The translations under genes were made by a program, and so were the position numbers. Below the pieces are notes generated by a model. It had not been told where the DNA came from. It was given only the letters and a program-made list of their open reading frames with translations, and made no database searches. From the NCBI GenBank assembly GCA_008330645.1, contig VLTN01000060.1, forward strand, positions 62,001-126,000: DNA of 64,000 bases, given 5' to 3'. Shown in pieces: positions 20,330 to 29,659 of this stretch (positions within the stretch are counted from its first letter, which is position 1; each line of letters begins with the position of its first letter). This DNA comes from Cafeteria roenbergensis. Lineage: Eukaryota > Sar > Bigyra > Bicosoecida > Cafeteriaceae.

Positions 20330-22923
20330 TCACAGGGAGTCCAGAGCAGGGCGTTTAGCCGCCGGAGCGGGCACCTCATCGGAGCCACGCTCTCGCTTCT
20401 GGGCACTCTGCTGCACCCCTGCCTGGCCGGGGGCTGATGGATGAGTCGGCAGCAGCCCTGGTGCTCCGGATGCCGAAGGTGCTGCTGGTGCGAGCGCCGC
20501 TGGAGCAGCTGACGCAACGCCAGAGCAGCTGACGCAAGGCCAGCAGGTGCCGAAACTGCAGCAGGTGCCACAGTAGCAGCCGCAGGTGCCGCAGTAGCAG
20601 CAACAGGTGCCGCAGCAGCCGCAGGTGCCGCAGCAGCAGCAGGTGCCGCAGCAGCAGCTGGTGCCGCAGGAGCAGCAGGTGCCGAAACAGCAGCAGGTGC
20701 CGAAACAGCAGCAGGTGCCGCAGCAGCAACAGGTGCCGCAGCAGCAGCAGGTGCCGCAGCAGCAGCAGGTGCCGCAGCAGCAGCAGGTGCCGCAGCAGCA
20801 GCAGGTGCCGAAACAGCAGCAGGTGCCGCAGCAGCAACAGGTGCCGCAGCAGCAGCTGGTGCCGCAGCAGCAGCAGGTGCCGCAGCAGCAGCAGGTGCCG
20901 CAGCAGCAGCAGATGCCGAAACAGCAGCAGGTGCCGCAGCAGCAGCAGGTGCCGCAGCAGCAGGTGCCGAAACAGCCACAGCAGCAGGTGCCGCAGCAGC
21001 AGCAGATGCCGCAGCAGCAGCAGATGCCGAAACAGCAGCAGGTGCCGCAGCAGCAGCAGGTGCCGCAGCAGCAGGTGCCGAAACAGCCACAGCAGCAGGT
21101 GCCGCAGCAGCAGCAGATGCCGCAGCAGCAGCAGATGCCGAAACAGCAGCAGGTGCCGCAGCAGCAGCAGGTGCCGCAGCAGCAGCAGGTGCCGCAGCAG
21201 CAGCAGGTGCCGCAGCAGCAGCAGCAGCAGCAGGTGCCGAAACAGCAGCAGGTGCCGCAGCAGCAGCCGGTGCCGAAGCAGCAGCAGGTGCCGCAGCAGC
21301 AGCAGGTGCCGCAGCAGCAGCTGGTGCCGAAGCAGCAGCAGGTGCCGAAACAGCAGCAGGTGCCGCAGCAGCAGCAGGTGCCGCAGCAGCCGCAGGTGCC
21401 GCAGCAGCCGCAGGTGCCGCAGCAGCCGCAGGTGCCGCAGCAGCCGCAGGTGCCGCAGCAGCCGCAGGTGCCGCAGCAGCCGCAGGTGCCGCAGCAGCCG
21501 CAGGTGCCGCAGCAGCCGCAGGTGCCGCAGCAGCCGCAGGTGCCGCAGCAGCAGCATTTGCCGCAGCAGCCGCAGGTGCCGCAGCAGCCGCAGGTGCCGC
21601 AGCAGCCGCAGGTGCCGCAGCAGCCGCAGGTGCCGCAGCAGCCGCAGGTGCCGCAGCAGCCGCAGGTGCCGCAGCAGCCGCAGGTGCCGCAGCAGCAGCA
21701 TTTGCCGCAGCAGCCGCAGGTGCCGCAGCAGCCGCAGGTGCCGCAGCAGCAACAGGTGCCGCAGCAGCAACAGGTGCCGCAGCAGCAACAGGTGCCGCAG
21801 TATCAGCAGCAGGTGCAACAGTGGGTGCCGCATGAGAAGCGTACGTGGCTACGTGGGCCCGCGCTTGCCGCGCCTTCAAGAGCCGCTGTGCCACCGCGGC
21901 AGCATCGCCGCCCGCATCTCGCGTCTCCAGCACCTCTCTGGTGGTCGACTCGATCGTCATCATGGCCTTGTCCACGGCTGCCATGTTGGGGAGCGCGCCT
22001 GTAGCGATCATCGATCGCAGCATGAGGAGGCTTCCAACTCGGAGCTCCGGCCACGTGAGCCGGATCTGGGTGAACCACGGCCGTAGTTCCTTCTCCTCGC
22101 GGATGGGCAGTGGTAGTTCAACCATACGCGCAGCGAAGAAGACGGCCAGGTCGGCCATTTGCTTGGCCGACAGGATCAGCGCCAGTCTAGTGCGGGTCAG
22201 CATGTGCTGCGCCGCCTGTTGGGCCTTCTCCAGTACTGACTTGGGTCCGCCAAAGAACCGCACGAGCTTGGACTGGCGCTTGAGACTGGGGAGCTCAACC
22301 ACCGTGTCGTACGCTGTCACGTGGAGCAGCTTCCGCTCCGCCGTGAGCAGCCGCTCGCGGAACCGCTCCAGAAGCTCTGCGCGAGCCGCATGGCGCTCCG
22401 CACGCTGGCGCTCCGGATTGGGGGGATCGCCCGCGCTGCTCGGCGGCGGGTTGTTGCGCAGTTCCTCGAGCGCGCCGCTTTTTTCTGCCAGAGTGTGCAG
22501 AATGGGGTCCACTCGAATGGGCATTTCCAGGGCCTTGGACATGACGAGGACGGCCGCAGCTGCAAGGAACTTGTGCTCCCCGATTGGAATCCCTGGCTTT
22601 GGGGCACACTGCAGCTTCTTGCTTGCGTGGTACCGCTGCCAAAGAATCAGGGCAGAGTTGCAAAGCATCGTGGCGTCGGACATCGACTTCTTGCTGATGC
22701 CCACGTCTTTGCAAATGTCCACCATCAAGTGGTGAGCGTCGGTCTGAATCGCAAGGAAGCTCGCCTCCGTCAGCTCGCCCTTGACCAGCCAGGGCGCGTT
22801 CTCGAGCTCCTCCAAAGTCCATCGCCACTTGGCATCGAGCTCGATGTTGCCCCACGACGGAGCGCCCTTCCGGGCCTGCTTAGCACCCGCTCCTGTCGCG
22901 GCTTTGGGCGCCGCTGTTGCCAT
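20330..22923 (-). CDS. Cyclin-box protein with long Ala/Pro repeat tail, apparent 1-nt frameshift near the 3' end
   Basis: The first 330 residues resemble a transcription-type cyclin (C/T/K/L group), a regulatory partner of a CDK. A helix-rich first box contains LMVDICKDVGISKKSM, LILWQRYHASK and FLAAAAVLVMSKALEMPIRV, followed by IRVDPILHTLAEKS. A second, weaker box follows (LLHVTAYDTVVELP, LILSAKQMADLAVFFAARM). After about residue 360 the protein is AAAAAP-type repeats encoded by an 18-bp tandem repeat (20541-21830). The frame used for the repeat runs on without a natural end, but shifting by one base near 20523 gives a plausible tail ending in AAKRPALDSL and stop TGA at 20330-20332. The interval 20330-22923 is one base short of a multiple of three, as expected for a single deletion. 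The start at 22923 is preferred; a further upstream start (23142) would read into the promoter shared with the DUF1294 gene. Cyclin assignment is by pattern only. Confidence 0.7.
20541..21830. repeat. 18-bp tandem repeat array (about 1.3 kb) coding for Ala/Pro repeats
   Basis: The plus-strand unit is CAGGTGCCGCAGCAGCAG with variants (CAGCAGCCG, AAACAG, CAGATG, CAGCATTTG). On the coding minus strand it gives AAAAAP hexapeptides. Higher-order copies exist: a block containing AAACAGCCAC recurs with a 111-bp offset (20970 and 21081), and CATTTG recurs with a 144-bp offset (21555 and 21699), which is eight units. The array is free of stops on the plus strand (VPQQQQ) and in another minus frame (RHLLLL), so long spurious reading frames overlap it. 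Confidence 0.95.
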
Positions 22924-23156
22924 GGCAACCGGCGGGGCCACGGGCCTGGCCCTGGGAGGTGCCGCTCGGCGCGGGCCCGACGAATCGTACGCCCGGCAGA
23001 GCCGCTCCCCGGCGCTGGTGTCCCGCCTGCGCAGCAGCGCCACAACGGCAGGCCAGCCCCGCAGCGGAACCTCGTTGGTGGGAACGTCAGGATAGTTGGC
23101 CTTCGTGGATCCGGAGCGCCCGCTGTGCCCAAGGCTGGGCAAGGGCGCTGCTTGCG
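22924..23156. promoter_or_regulatory. Putative bidirectional promoter, cyclin / DUF1294 genes
   Basis: The preferred start codons of the two divergent genes are 233 bp apart, so this short segment should drive both. No TATA-like box is evident; GGATAG occurs near 23092. Confidence 0.35.
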
Positions 23157-23441
23157 ATGGAGCTGTTGCGGAGCCTGTTGCTCGGGTGGGTGGCCTGCGC
23201 CAGCCTCGTCTCCGCCGGGCTCAACGTGTACGACAAAGTCCTTGCGAAGATGGGCGGGAAACGCATCAGCGAGCGATCGCTGCACCTCGCGGACGCCGTC
23301 GGCGGCTCGCTCGGCGGCCTTGCCGCGCGCTGCATTATACGACACAAGACCGCCAAGCCTTCGTTCCTTGTCCCATCCGCCGCAATCCTCGCGGTGCAAG
23401 GTGTGCTGGTGGCACTCATTGTTGCTCACACTGCCGGGTAG
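23157..23441 (+). CDS. DUF1294 family small membrane protein
   Basis: The 94-aa product matches the DUF1294 pattern: a first hydrophobic segment (LLLGWVACASLVSAGLNV, residues 5-22), then YDK, the basic RISERSLHL stretch, a GGSLGG turn, the signature RHKTAKPSF, and a second hydrophobic segment to the C-terminus (AILAVQGVLVALIV). The function of the family is unknown; it is common in bacteria, where it can be fused to a cold-shock domain. No cold-shock domain is present here. The start ATG at 23157 is the one that directly precedes the first membrane segment. The gene has one exon and is divergent from the cyclin gene. Confidence 0.85.
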   Translation: MELLRSLLLGWVACASLVSAGLNVYDKVLAKMGGKRISERSLHLADAVGGSLGGLAARCIIRHKTAKPSFLVPSAAILAVQGVLVALIVAHTAG

Positions 23442-23984
23442 CCCCTTGAGGCGCTTCGTCCGCTTGTTGGGGGATGTCCCCTTCCCGTTTGCGCCGGGCA
23501 ATCAAGCGCGCTCACCTGGGGCGAGACACGTGCCGTTGGGAGGCGCTTGCGCTGGAAACTGATGTGGAAGGCCTGCCCCCCTCGACTTGCCGTTGCTTCC
23601 TCGGCAGGGGCTGCCGGACGATTCCGCGCACTGCGACAGCCAGGACCGCGCTGTGCTGGCTGGCTGTTTCCGCCTGCGTGTCAAGCCGATCGTGATGCGA
23701 AGCGTCGCCGCCACTGGCAGTCCGCGTGTTGTGGCCCGAGCGTGTGGGCAACGGCTCCTTGCCTGGTCTGAATGGAGAGCCAAAGGCGCGCCAGTGACCC
23801 CGGCCAGCATGCTGTCACAGCGTCGATCCGGCTCTGCCGCAAACCGCAATCCGCAACTGTCCCGGCCGCAACCTCACATTGCCGCTCGTCGTCGGGCGCG
23901 CGCCGAGGCGGACCTCGACTCGCTGCGCGTGGCTGCGTGCGCCACGCCGGTCCGCGGCTTCGGGCGGCAGGTCGAGCCTGCGTA
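23442..23984 (+). other. Intergenic region between DUF1294 and kinesin genes
   Basis: These 543 bases hold the 3' end of the DUF1294 transcript and the 5' region of the kinesin gene. The kinesin frame stays open upstream as far as 23772, so a longer N-terminus is possible, but that stretch has no recognisable feature. Nothing else was seen. Confidence 0.35.
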
Positions 23985-26900
23985 ATGAGTTCTCATGACC
24001 GGGTTTCGGGCCGAGACGGCTTCTTGCCCGCAAACCAGGAGATTGCAGCCGGCCCCACGCCTGCAATGTCTCCACGTCTGGTCAGGGCCATCCGGGGCGC
24101 AAAGACTTCTGGATCGCCGCTGCGGACGGGCCCTCCCGACCGATCAGAGAGCGGGAGTGCAGATGGCTCAGCGGCAGGCTCGTCAAGCGGACCGCAGGCC
24201 GGGGCGTTTGTGTTGGCCGGCAGTCGCCTAACCCGCTCTGGGAGTGTGAGGGTCCAAGGGGAGACGAGCACGGCGCCGGGCCCGTCCCGTTCCGGCCGTG
24301 GGGGCGATGCCATCGGCGCGCGTCACGGCGAGGCCTCGGCGGCGCTCCCCGAGGGCGCCCCGCGCAGCCCCGCCGCCTCGTGGTCAGCAGGAGCAGGTCG
24401 CAGCACGCGCCATTCGTCCGTTGGCTCGCCGTCTGAAGCGCAGACGGCGGCCGGGGGGCTGCTCTGGGCCTCGACGCCGCGACAGGCAACCCCTCCGCCG
24501 CCGCTGCGTCGCATCGGGACGTCCTCGAGAACAACCTCGCAGTCGGGGTACGCGCAGATGCGCGGCGCGCTCTCCCCCGCGGCGTCGGCCGCGTCGTCGG
24601 CCGCTGCAGCCGAGGCCCGCCTCGGACCAGCGCTGCTCGGCGCCGTCCGCTCGGCTCTGCACGCGGCGCCGGTGATGGTCCACGTGCGGTGCCGGCCCGA
24701 GGTCGAGGGGGACCGCGCGCTGGCAGAAGCCGCTGCCGCCCGCGGCTGTGCCTGGGGCGGCCTGTGGGCGGACAGCGAACGTGCCACGATCAGCGTGCTC
24801 CCTGGCCCAGCCTCCCCCGGCCTCCGTGCCGTTCACTTTGGATTCGATGCGGTGATTCCCGCCGAGGCGACGCAGGAGGAGGTTTTCAAGGCAGGGGCCT
24901 GCGGCCTGGTGCGCGACGCCGTGGCCGGCCGGAGCACCGCAGTGTTTGCATACGGCCCGTCCGGGACTGGCAAGACCTTCACCCTCCTGGGAGAGGTTGC
25001 CGACCCGCGGCGAATGGGGCTCGTTCCCCGGTCCATTGCCGAGGTGTTTGCGCGGCTGCGGGAGTCTGGCGTGCGCGCAGCCGACAGCCTGGTCACCCTG
25101 TCCGTGCTGGAAGTGTACAACGAGCGACTCACCGACCTGCTGTGGGAGGCAGCGCCAGGGGAGGGGAAGGCGGCCTCTCCCCCGCCTCTGCGCATTGCAG
25201 AGAGTGCGAGCGGCACCGCGGTGTGCCTGGGCCTCACGCGAGCCGAGCTGGAGGGTCCCGCTGACGCCAGGCAGCTCCTCGTGAAGGCAGCTCGAGCCTC
25301 ACACCGCGCGGCAACGGCTCTCAACAGGGACAGCAACCGGTCCCACCGGCTCTTTTTCATTCGGGTGGCCACCAGACGGCCTGCGGGCCAGCAGGCGCAC
25401 GCGCAGGCCGGGGGCTCGGGGCGGTCTCGGCCGCACGGGCGGTCTCCCTCCCCTGCGCCGTCGTCGCCGCTGGCGCCGCCGCCCCGCTCGCCCGCGTGGA
25501 CCGCCGCGTCGCGCATGCACACGCCCGAGCCGGCCGACCCTGCGACCTCGTCCCCGCCCTGGATCTGCAGCTCCGTCTCCCAGGCAGGCAGGGGCGGTCC
25601 TGCGAGGGACGGCGACTGGCTCGGAGCCCAGTCCGTCGCGGGCCGCTCCGCTGCGTGGCCCTCGCCGGACACCACCGGGCCGTGGGATTCGGAAGGATCG
25701 ATGGTCCTTGTGGACCTCGCAGGCTCCGAGAGCGCTGGGCGGGAGAATGGCTCTGCCGGCAGCGCGCAGCCAGCCTCCCACGGAGCGGCCTCCTTCCACG
25801 GCCGCCCCAGCAGCAGCGGCGGGTCCATCAGCCGGACGCCAACTGGCAGGAGCGGGTCCTTGTCGCGCCGTGCCAGTCCCAAGGCTGCGGCAGCCGCCTC
25901 GGTGGCGGCCGGGGGTGCCGCCCGCGTGGGGTCCGACACAGGAAACATCAACCGCTCCCTCCTGACCCTCAGCCGCGTCATCGCGGCTCTGGCGTCCAGG
26001 GAGGGTCGTGTTCCCTACCGCGACTCGAAGCTGACCCGTCTCTGCGCCGACGCCCTCGGCGGCCGCTGCACCACCATGATGATAGGGACGCTGGCCCCCT
26101 CACGCGGCATGGGCGATGACGCCCGCACCGCGCTTGAGTTTCTCGCTCGCGCCAGGGAGGCACTCAACTTGTCCCAGACGCCGCTCGAGGAGCGCCTCGC
26201 CAGAGCCTTCCTCCTCGCCCGCGAGCAGCTGGCTGATGCGGAGGCGGCGAGGCACCGGCTGGAGGCGGAGGCCGTGGCGGCGGCCGAGGCAGCGGCAGCG
26301 CGGCTTGCAGACGCGGAGCGCGCCGCCGAGCAGGAGGCGGCGCGGCTGCAGGAGGTGTGGGCCAGCCAGCTGGAGCAGGAGCGCGAGGAGGCCGAGGCGG
26401 CTCTGGCCTCTGTGAAGGCGCGCCTAGAGGCCAAGGCGGAGGAGGCTCTGAGGCAGGGGCTGGAGGCTGCGGAGCAGGCGCGCGTGGACGGCCGGCGAGC
26501 GGCGGAGGCGGCACGCTGCGAGGGCGAGGCCCAAGTGACCCGCGCGCGCGCGGCGGGTGCAAGCCAGCTTGAGGCAGCCCGGGAGCGCCACGCTGCGGAG
26601 GTGCGGTCGCTCGAGGAGGCGTGGGGGCGGCGCCTGGCCGACGCCGAGGCGAGGGCCAGTGGCGCACTTCGTGCTGAGCGGCAGAGCTCCATCACGGCTC
26701 TGCAAGCGCAGAAGCAGGCGCTGGAACACACGAGTCGGCTGCTGCAGGAGGCGGGTTCAGCCGCCGAGGCCGCAGCCACAGCCGCGCAAGAGGGCGTGGC
26801 GCAGCACGGCGAGGCGGCTCGGCGCTGCGTCGCAGAGGCAGCGGCTGCCGCTGACGCGGCCGCATCCGAAGCGGCAGCGGCGCTTGCCAGGACGGTGGAA

Positions 26901-28037
26901 CGAGCCCAGGCCATCGAGTCCGCCGCCGCCGCGTTCGAGGACGGTGAGCGCCTGAGGGAGCGACACGCGGCGGCTGAGGACGCGGCCACGGCCAAGGCTC
27001 TCGCGGCGACTGCGGCCGAGCGTGAAACCGCGGCGGGCGACGCCGCGCGGGCTGCCAGGGCGCGGCTCCTTGCTGCAGTTGCTGCCGCAGTGGACGATGC
27101 GCTTGGCGTGGGGACGGCGGCGGTGTCAGAGCTGGCGAGCGCCTCGCAGCGGGCCGCCGACGAGCTGGCGGCTCGGGCAGCGAAGCGCACTGCCGCGGCT
27201 GGGGAGCGGGCGGCCGATCTCGCTCAGTCGGTGGCGAAGTGGGCAGACGAGGAGCGGAGGGCGGGCTCTGCCGGCAACGCGAGCGCGCGGGACGCTGCAG
27301 CTCGAACGGGCGTTGCAGCGGAGGGCACCCTTGCTGCGCTGAGCGGGGCGGACAGTGCTGCGGCCGCGGCAGCCAGGATGGTGCGCGAGCGAGTGGCAGG
27401 GCCGGTGCGGTCGGAGGCGGTGCCGGCGCTCGCGCGCGCCGCCGCGGCCTGTGCAGAGGCTGTCGGGGCACGGGCGGCCTCGTCTGGCCGCGACCCGGGA
27501 CAGCTCCCTGCCAGCGGCCATTCTCCCGGAGCTGCATCCGGCGGCGGCCGCGGAGCGCACGGCGCCGCTGCAAGCTCGCAGGGAGGTCTGGCCGTGGGAA
27601 GCCTCCTCTTCTCGGCCACTGCGCCGGCGGCAACCACCGCGGCCGTCGCCCCCCCCTCCACCTCCTCCTCCTCCTCCTCCTCTTCCACCTTCTCCGCCTC
27701 GGCAGCCGCTGGTGCTCACGGTGCAGTCGCCGGAGGCAGCGGCAGCACTGTAGCCCGCTCGCCGCTGGCTCCAACGTCGCCGCCTGCCAGTCGCGGGTCT
27801 CCTGCGCAGCGTTCCGTGGCCGCCGTTGAGTCGAACGAAGCACACGCTGGTTCCGGCCCAGGAGCCACACGCGGGGACTCGCCGCTCCCGCTCCTCTCCC
27901 CGCTGCTCCTTGGATCGGCATCGCCGGCAGGCTCCGCGGGAGGGCCAGGGTCCCGCTTCGCAGTTGGCGCCCGGGACACAGAGGCTAGTTTCATCCAGGC
28001 AGTTGTGAGCCCTGGCAGGCAAGCCGCCTTGTCCTGA
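23985..28037 (+). CDS. Kinesin-like motor protein, divergent, with insertions in the motor domain
   Basis: The 1,350-aa product is a microtubule motor with an internal motor domain at about residues 225-730, an Ala/Glu/Arg-rich coiled coil (about 740-1130) and a Ser/Pro-rich tail. The core begins at VMVHVRCRP. The P-loop is GPSGTGKT (324-331) rather than GQTGSGKT, switch I is NRDSNRSH (447-454) where most kinesins have NxxSSRSH, and switch II is VDLAGSE (D577), followed by NINRSLLTLSRVI and YRDSKLTRL. Two low-complexity insertions are present: about 110 residues between switch I and switch II, and about 65 between switch II and NINRSL. The neck continues with NLSQTPLEERL. The start at 23985 is chosen from context; an in-frame ATG at 23772 would add 71 residues. 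The arrangement is not diagnostic; kinesin-5-like is a guess, and an orphan class is equally possible. Confidence 0.85.
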   Translation: MSSHDRVSGRDGFLPANQEIAAGPTPAMSPRLVRAIRGAKTSGSPLRTGPPDRSESGSADGSAAGSSSGPQAGAFVLAGSRLTRSGSVRVQGETSTAPGPSRSGRGGDAIGARHGEASAALPEGAPRSPAASWSAGAGRSTRHSSVGSPSEAQTAAGGLLWASTPRQATPPPPLRRIGTSSRTTSQSGYAQMRGALSPAASAASSAAAAEARLGPALLGAVRSALHAAPVMVHVRCRPEVEGDRALAEAAAARGCAWGGLWADSERATISVLPGPASPGLRAVHFGFDAVIPAEATQEEVFKAGACGLVRDAVAGRSTAVFAYGPSGTGKTFTLLGEVADPRRMGLVPRSIAEVFARLRESGVRAADSLVTLSVLEVYNERLTDLLWEAAPGEGKAASPPPLRIAESASGTAVCLGLTRAELEGPADARQLLVKAARASHRAATALNRDSNRSHRLFFIRVATRRPAGQQAHAQAGGSGRSRPHGRSPSPAPSSPLAPPPRSPAWTAASRMHTPEPADPATSSPPWICSSVSQAGRGGPARDGDWLGAQSVAGRSAAWPSPDTTGPWDSEGSMVLVDLAGSESAGRENGSAGSAQPASHGAASFHGRPSSSGGSISRTPTGRSGSLSRRASPKAAAAASVAAGGAARVGSDTGNINRSLLTLSRVIAALASREGRVPYRDSKLTRLCADALGGRCTTMMIGTLAPSRGMGDDARTALEFLARAREALNLSQTPLEERLARAFLLAREQLADAEAARHRLEAEAVAAAEAAAARLADAERAAEQEAARLQEVWASQLEQEREEAEAALASVKARLEAKAEEALRQGLEAAEQARVDGRRAAEAARCEGEAQVTRARAAGASQLEAARERHAAEVRSLEEAWGRRLADAEARASGALRAERQSSITALQAQKQALEHTSRLLQEAGSAAEAAATAAQEGVAQHGEAARRCVAEAAAAADAAASEAAAALARTVERAQAIESAAAAFEDGERLRERHAAAEDAATAKALAATAAERETAAGDAARAARARLLAAVAAAVDDALGVGTAAVSELASASQRAADELAARAAKRTAAAGERAADLAQSVAKWADEERRAGSAGNASARDAAARTGVAAEGTLAALSGADSAAAAAARMVRERVAGPVRSEAVPALARAAAACAEAVGARAASSGRDPGQLPASGHSPGAASGGGRGAHGAAASSQGGLAVGSLLFSATAPAATTAAVAPPSTSSSSSSSSTFSASAAAGAHGAVAGGSGSTVARSPLAPTSPPASRGSPAQRSVAAVESNEAHAGSGPGATRGDSPLPLLSPLLLGSASPAGSAGGPGSRFAVGARDTEASFIQAVVSPGRQAALS

Positions 28038-28306
28038 GCAGGGATGCCCTGCGGGGTGCCGCTGCCGGCTCCCGCGCAACCCGCGTTCGTTGCGACGTCG
28101 TCGCCGTTTCGTCGCACCTCGCTCGTTCCACGTTTGTACTTGCGAGGCCTCTCTGCCTGCCTTGTCTGGGCGTCGGCATGCTCCTGCTCGGCCGCGTGAT
28201 TTGCGTCGAGCTTGTGGACAAATATTTTGAGCGGGAGGGGCCACCCACGGTCACGCTCTCAAACGAAGCTGCTGCTGATGCGGGCGCAGAGTGCCGAGGG
28301 CAGCCC

Positions 28307-29659
28307 TCAGACACTACGACACGCCGCTGGCATGACCGGGGACACGTCCGTGGACGACACGTCCGCGTTGGAGCATGTCCACTTGCCGCTCGTTGACACG
28401 TGCATGTGCAGAAAGCTGAAGCCGCTGTCACAGGGCGACTCTGGCAAGCAGCTCACCTCGCCAGCGCCCGACCCAGCAGGGGAGTCCACAGAGGTGAGGT
28501 TGCGCACTGTGATGCTCCTGAACTCGGGGGCAGGTCCCGGCGACGTGGGCTTGGTGTACAGCTGCGAGATGGAGACGGGAGTCCCGACGCCTTGCAGCTG
28601 CATGTCCTCGTACAGAATGTTGGCGACGACGCCGCCCCGGCCCTTTCCCGACTTGACGCGGACGCCCCTTTGCGTTCCGGTCATTGTGACGCGTTGGATC
28701 CTGACGTCCGTCACGTTTCCGGACGTTTCCGAGCCGATTGAGAGGCCGTGGCCGAGCCCGAATGCGCAGTCTCGAACCGTGACGTTTGTGGTCGGAATGC
28801 CCACCGCTCTCCCGTCCTCGTTCTTTCCGGACTTGATGGCCACAACGTCGTCCCCGCACGAGAGATCACTGCGCTGCAGCGTGACGTTGGCGCAACTGTC
28901 GGGGTCGAACCCGTCCGTGTTGGGGCCGCTCGTTCGCACTGTCAGACCGTCAGCAAGCACGTTGCTCGAAAAGAGCGGGTGCACCGTCCAAAAGGGGCTT
29001 CGGGTGAGGTACAGGTCGCTGAGAGTAAGGCCGTCAATCCAGAGCAGCCCCAGCAGCGTCGGGCGGAAGTCCAGGTGCTGCCACCAGCCTTCACCCTGGC
29101 CGTCGATGATCCCCGCTCCGGGGCTTGCGCCCAGGGCGGGCCGCTCGCTAGGATCCTGGCTTGACGCAGCGCCCGTGATGACGACATTTGAGAGCTTGTT
29201 CCACCGCTTGCACTGATCGCCCACCTTGGCAGGGTCGTACCCGGACAAGTCTTGGCAACGAGCTCCGTTGAGAAGCGACGCCGGGGCAAAGCCCATCGTC
29301 CCTGCGACGCGCGTGTACACGGTAGGGTACGTTTCGTTGTCCATGGACGTGGAACCGAGCAGCGCGGCGCCGGGGGCGATGCGGAAGACCAAGTTGCTGT
29401 TGAGAAACAAGCTGCCCGACGTCCAGTTTCCGCCCTCGGGCAGGAGGGGCAAGACCACCTCGCCGGCTGTGTCGCCGCTGCACGCATCGATGGCTGCCTG
29501 GATGGCTGCAGTCTGCGCCGTGCCTGTGTTCGGCTTCGCGCCAAAGTCCTGCACGCTGCAAACTCGAGAGGCGGTTGCTGTCGCCGCGACGAGCACCCCG
29601 GCGGCCACCAGCGCCGCCCCTGCCACGCGTGGTGCGCTCTGATGTCGCGCGCTTGGCAT
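28307..29659 (-). CDS. Secreted glycoside hydrolase family 28 polygalacturonase
   Basis: GH28 enzymes hydrolyse alpha-1,4-galacturonic acid links of pectin-like polymers by an inverting mechanism. The 450-aa product starts with a signal peptide (hydrophobic residues about 12-30, AALVAAGVLVAAT) followed by VCSVQDFGA, the usual start of the mature parallel beta-helix. All catalytic signatures are intact: NTDGFDP (D249), GDDVVAIKSG (D270, D271), GLGHGLSIGSE (H304) and RGVRVKSGKGRGG (R334, K336). Several potential N-glycosylation sites (NWT, NVT) fit an extracellular protein. The start ATG at 29659 is chosen because the signal peptide begins there; the frame upstream is featureless. One exon. It converges with the kinesin gene (269 bp between stops). 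Endo versus exo action cannot be decided. Confidence 0.93.
   Translation of the reverse strand: MPSARHQSAPRVAGAALVAAGVLVAATATASRVCSVQDFGAKPNTGTAQTAAIQAAIDACSGDTAGEVVLPLLPEGGNWTSGSLFLNSNLVFRIAPGAALLGSTSMDNETYPTVYTRVAGTMGFAPASLLNGARCQDLSGYDPAKVGDQCKRWNKLSNVVITGAASSQDPSERPALGASPGAGIIDGQGEGWWQHLDFRPTLLGLLWIDGLTLSDLYLTRSPFWTVHPLFSSNVLADGLTVRTSGPNTDGFDPDSCANVTLQRSDLSCGDDVVAIKSGKNEDGRAVGIPTTNVTVRDCAFGLGHGLSIGSETSGNVTDVRIQRVTMTGTQRGVRVKSGKGRGGVVANILYEDMQLQGVGTPVSISQLYTKPTSPGPAPEFRSITVRNLTSVDSPAGSGAGEVSCLPESPCDSGFSFLHMHVSTSGKWTCSNADVSSTDVSPVMPAACRSV

Noticed and set aside
20541-21830. CRISPR-like regular repeat pattern
   Set aside because: Repeats are contiguous with no unique spacers and lie in a eukaryotic coding region.
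20607-22004. Plus-strand Gln/Pro/Val repeat protein (VPQQQQ units)
   Set aside because: It is the antisense reading of the tandem repeat in the cyclin gene; only the minus strand continues into a folded, non-repetitive domain.
19960-23142. A single 1,060-residue protein fusing cyclin, repeat and reductase N-terminus
   Set aside because: The reductase exon is followed by a clean donor site and continues in other exons, and a better C-terminus for the cyclin exists one base out of frame.
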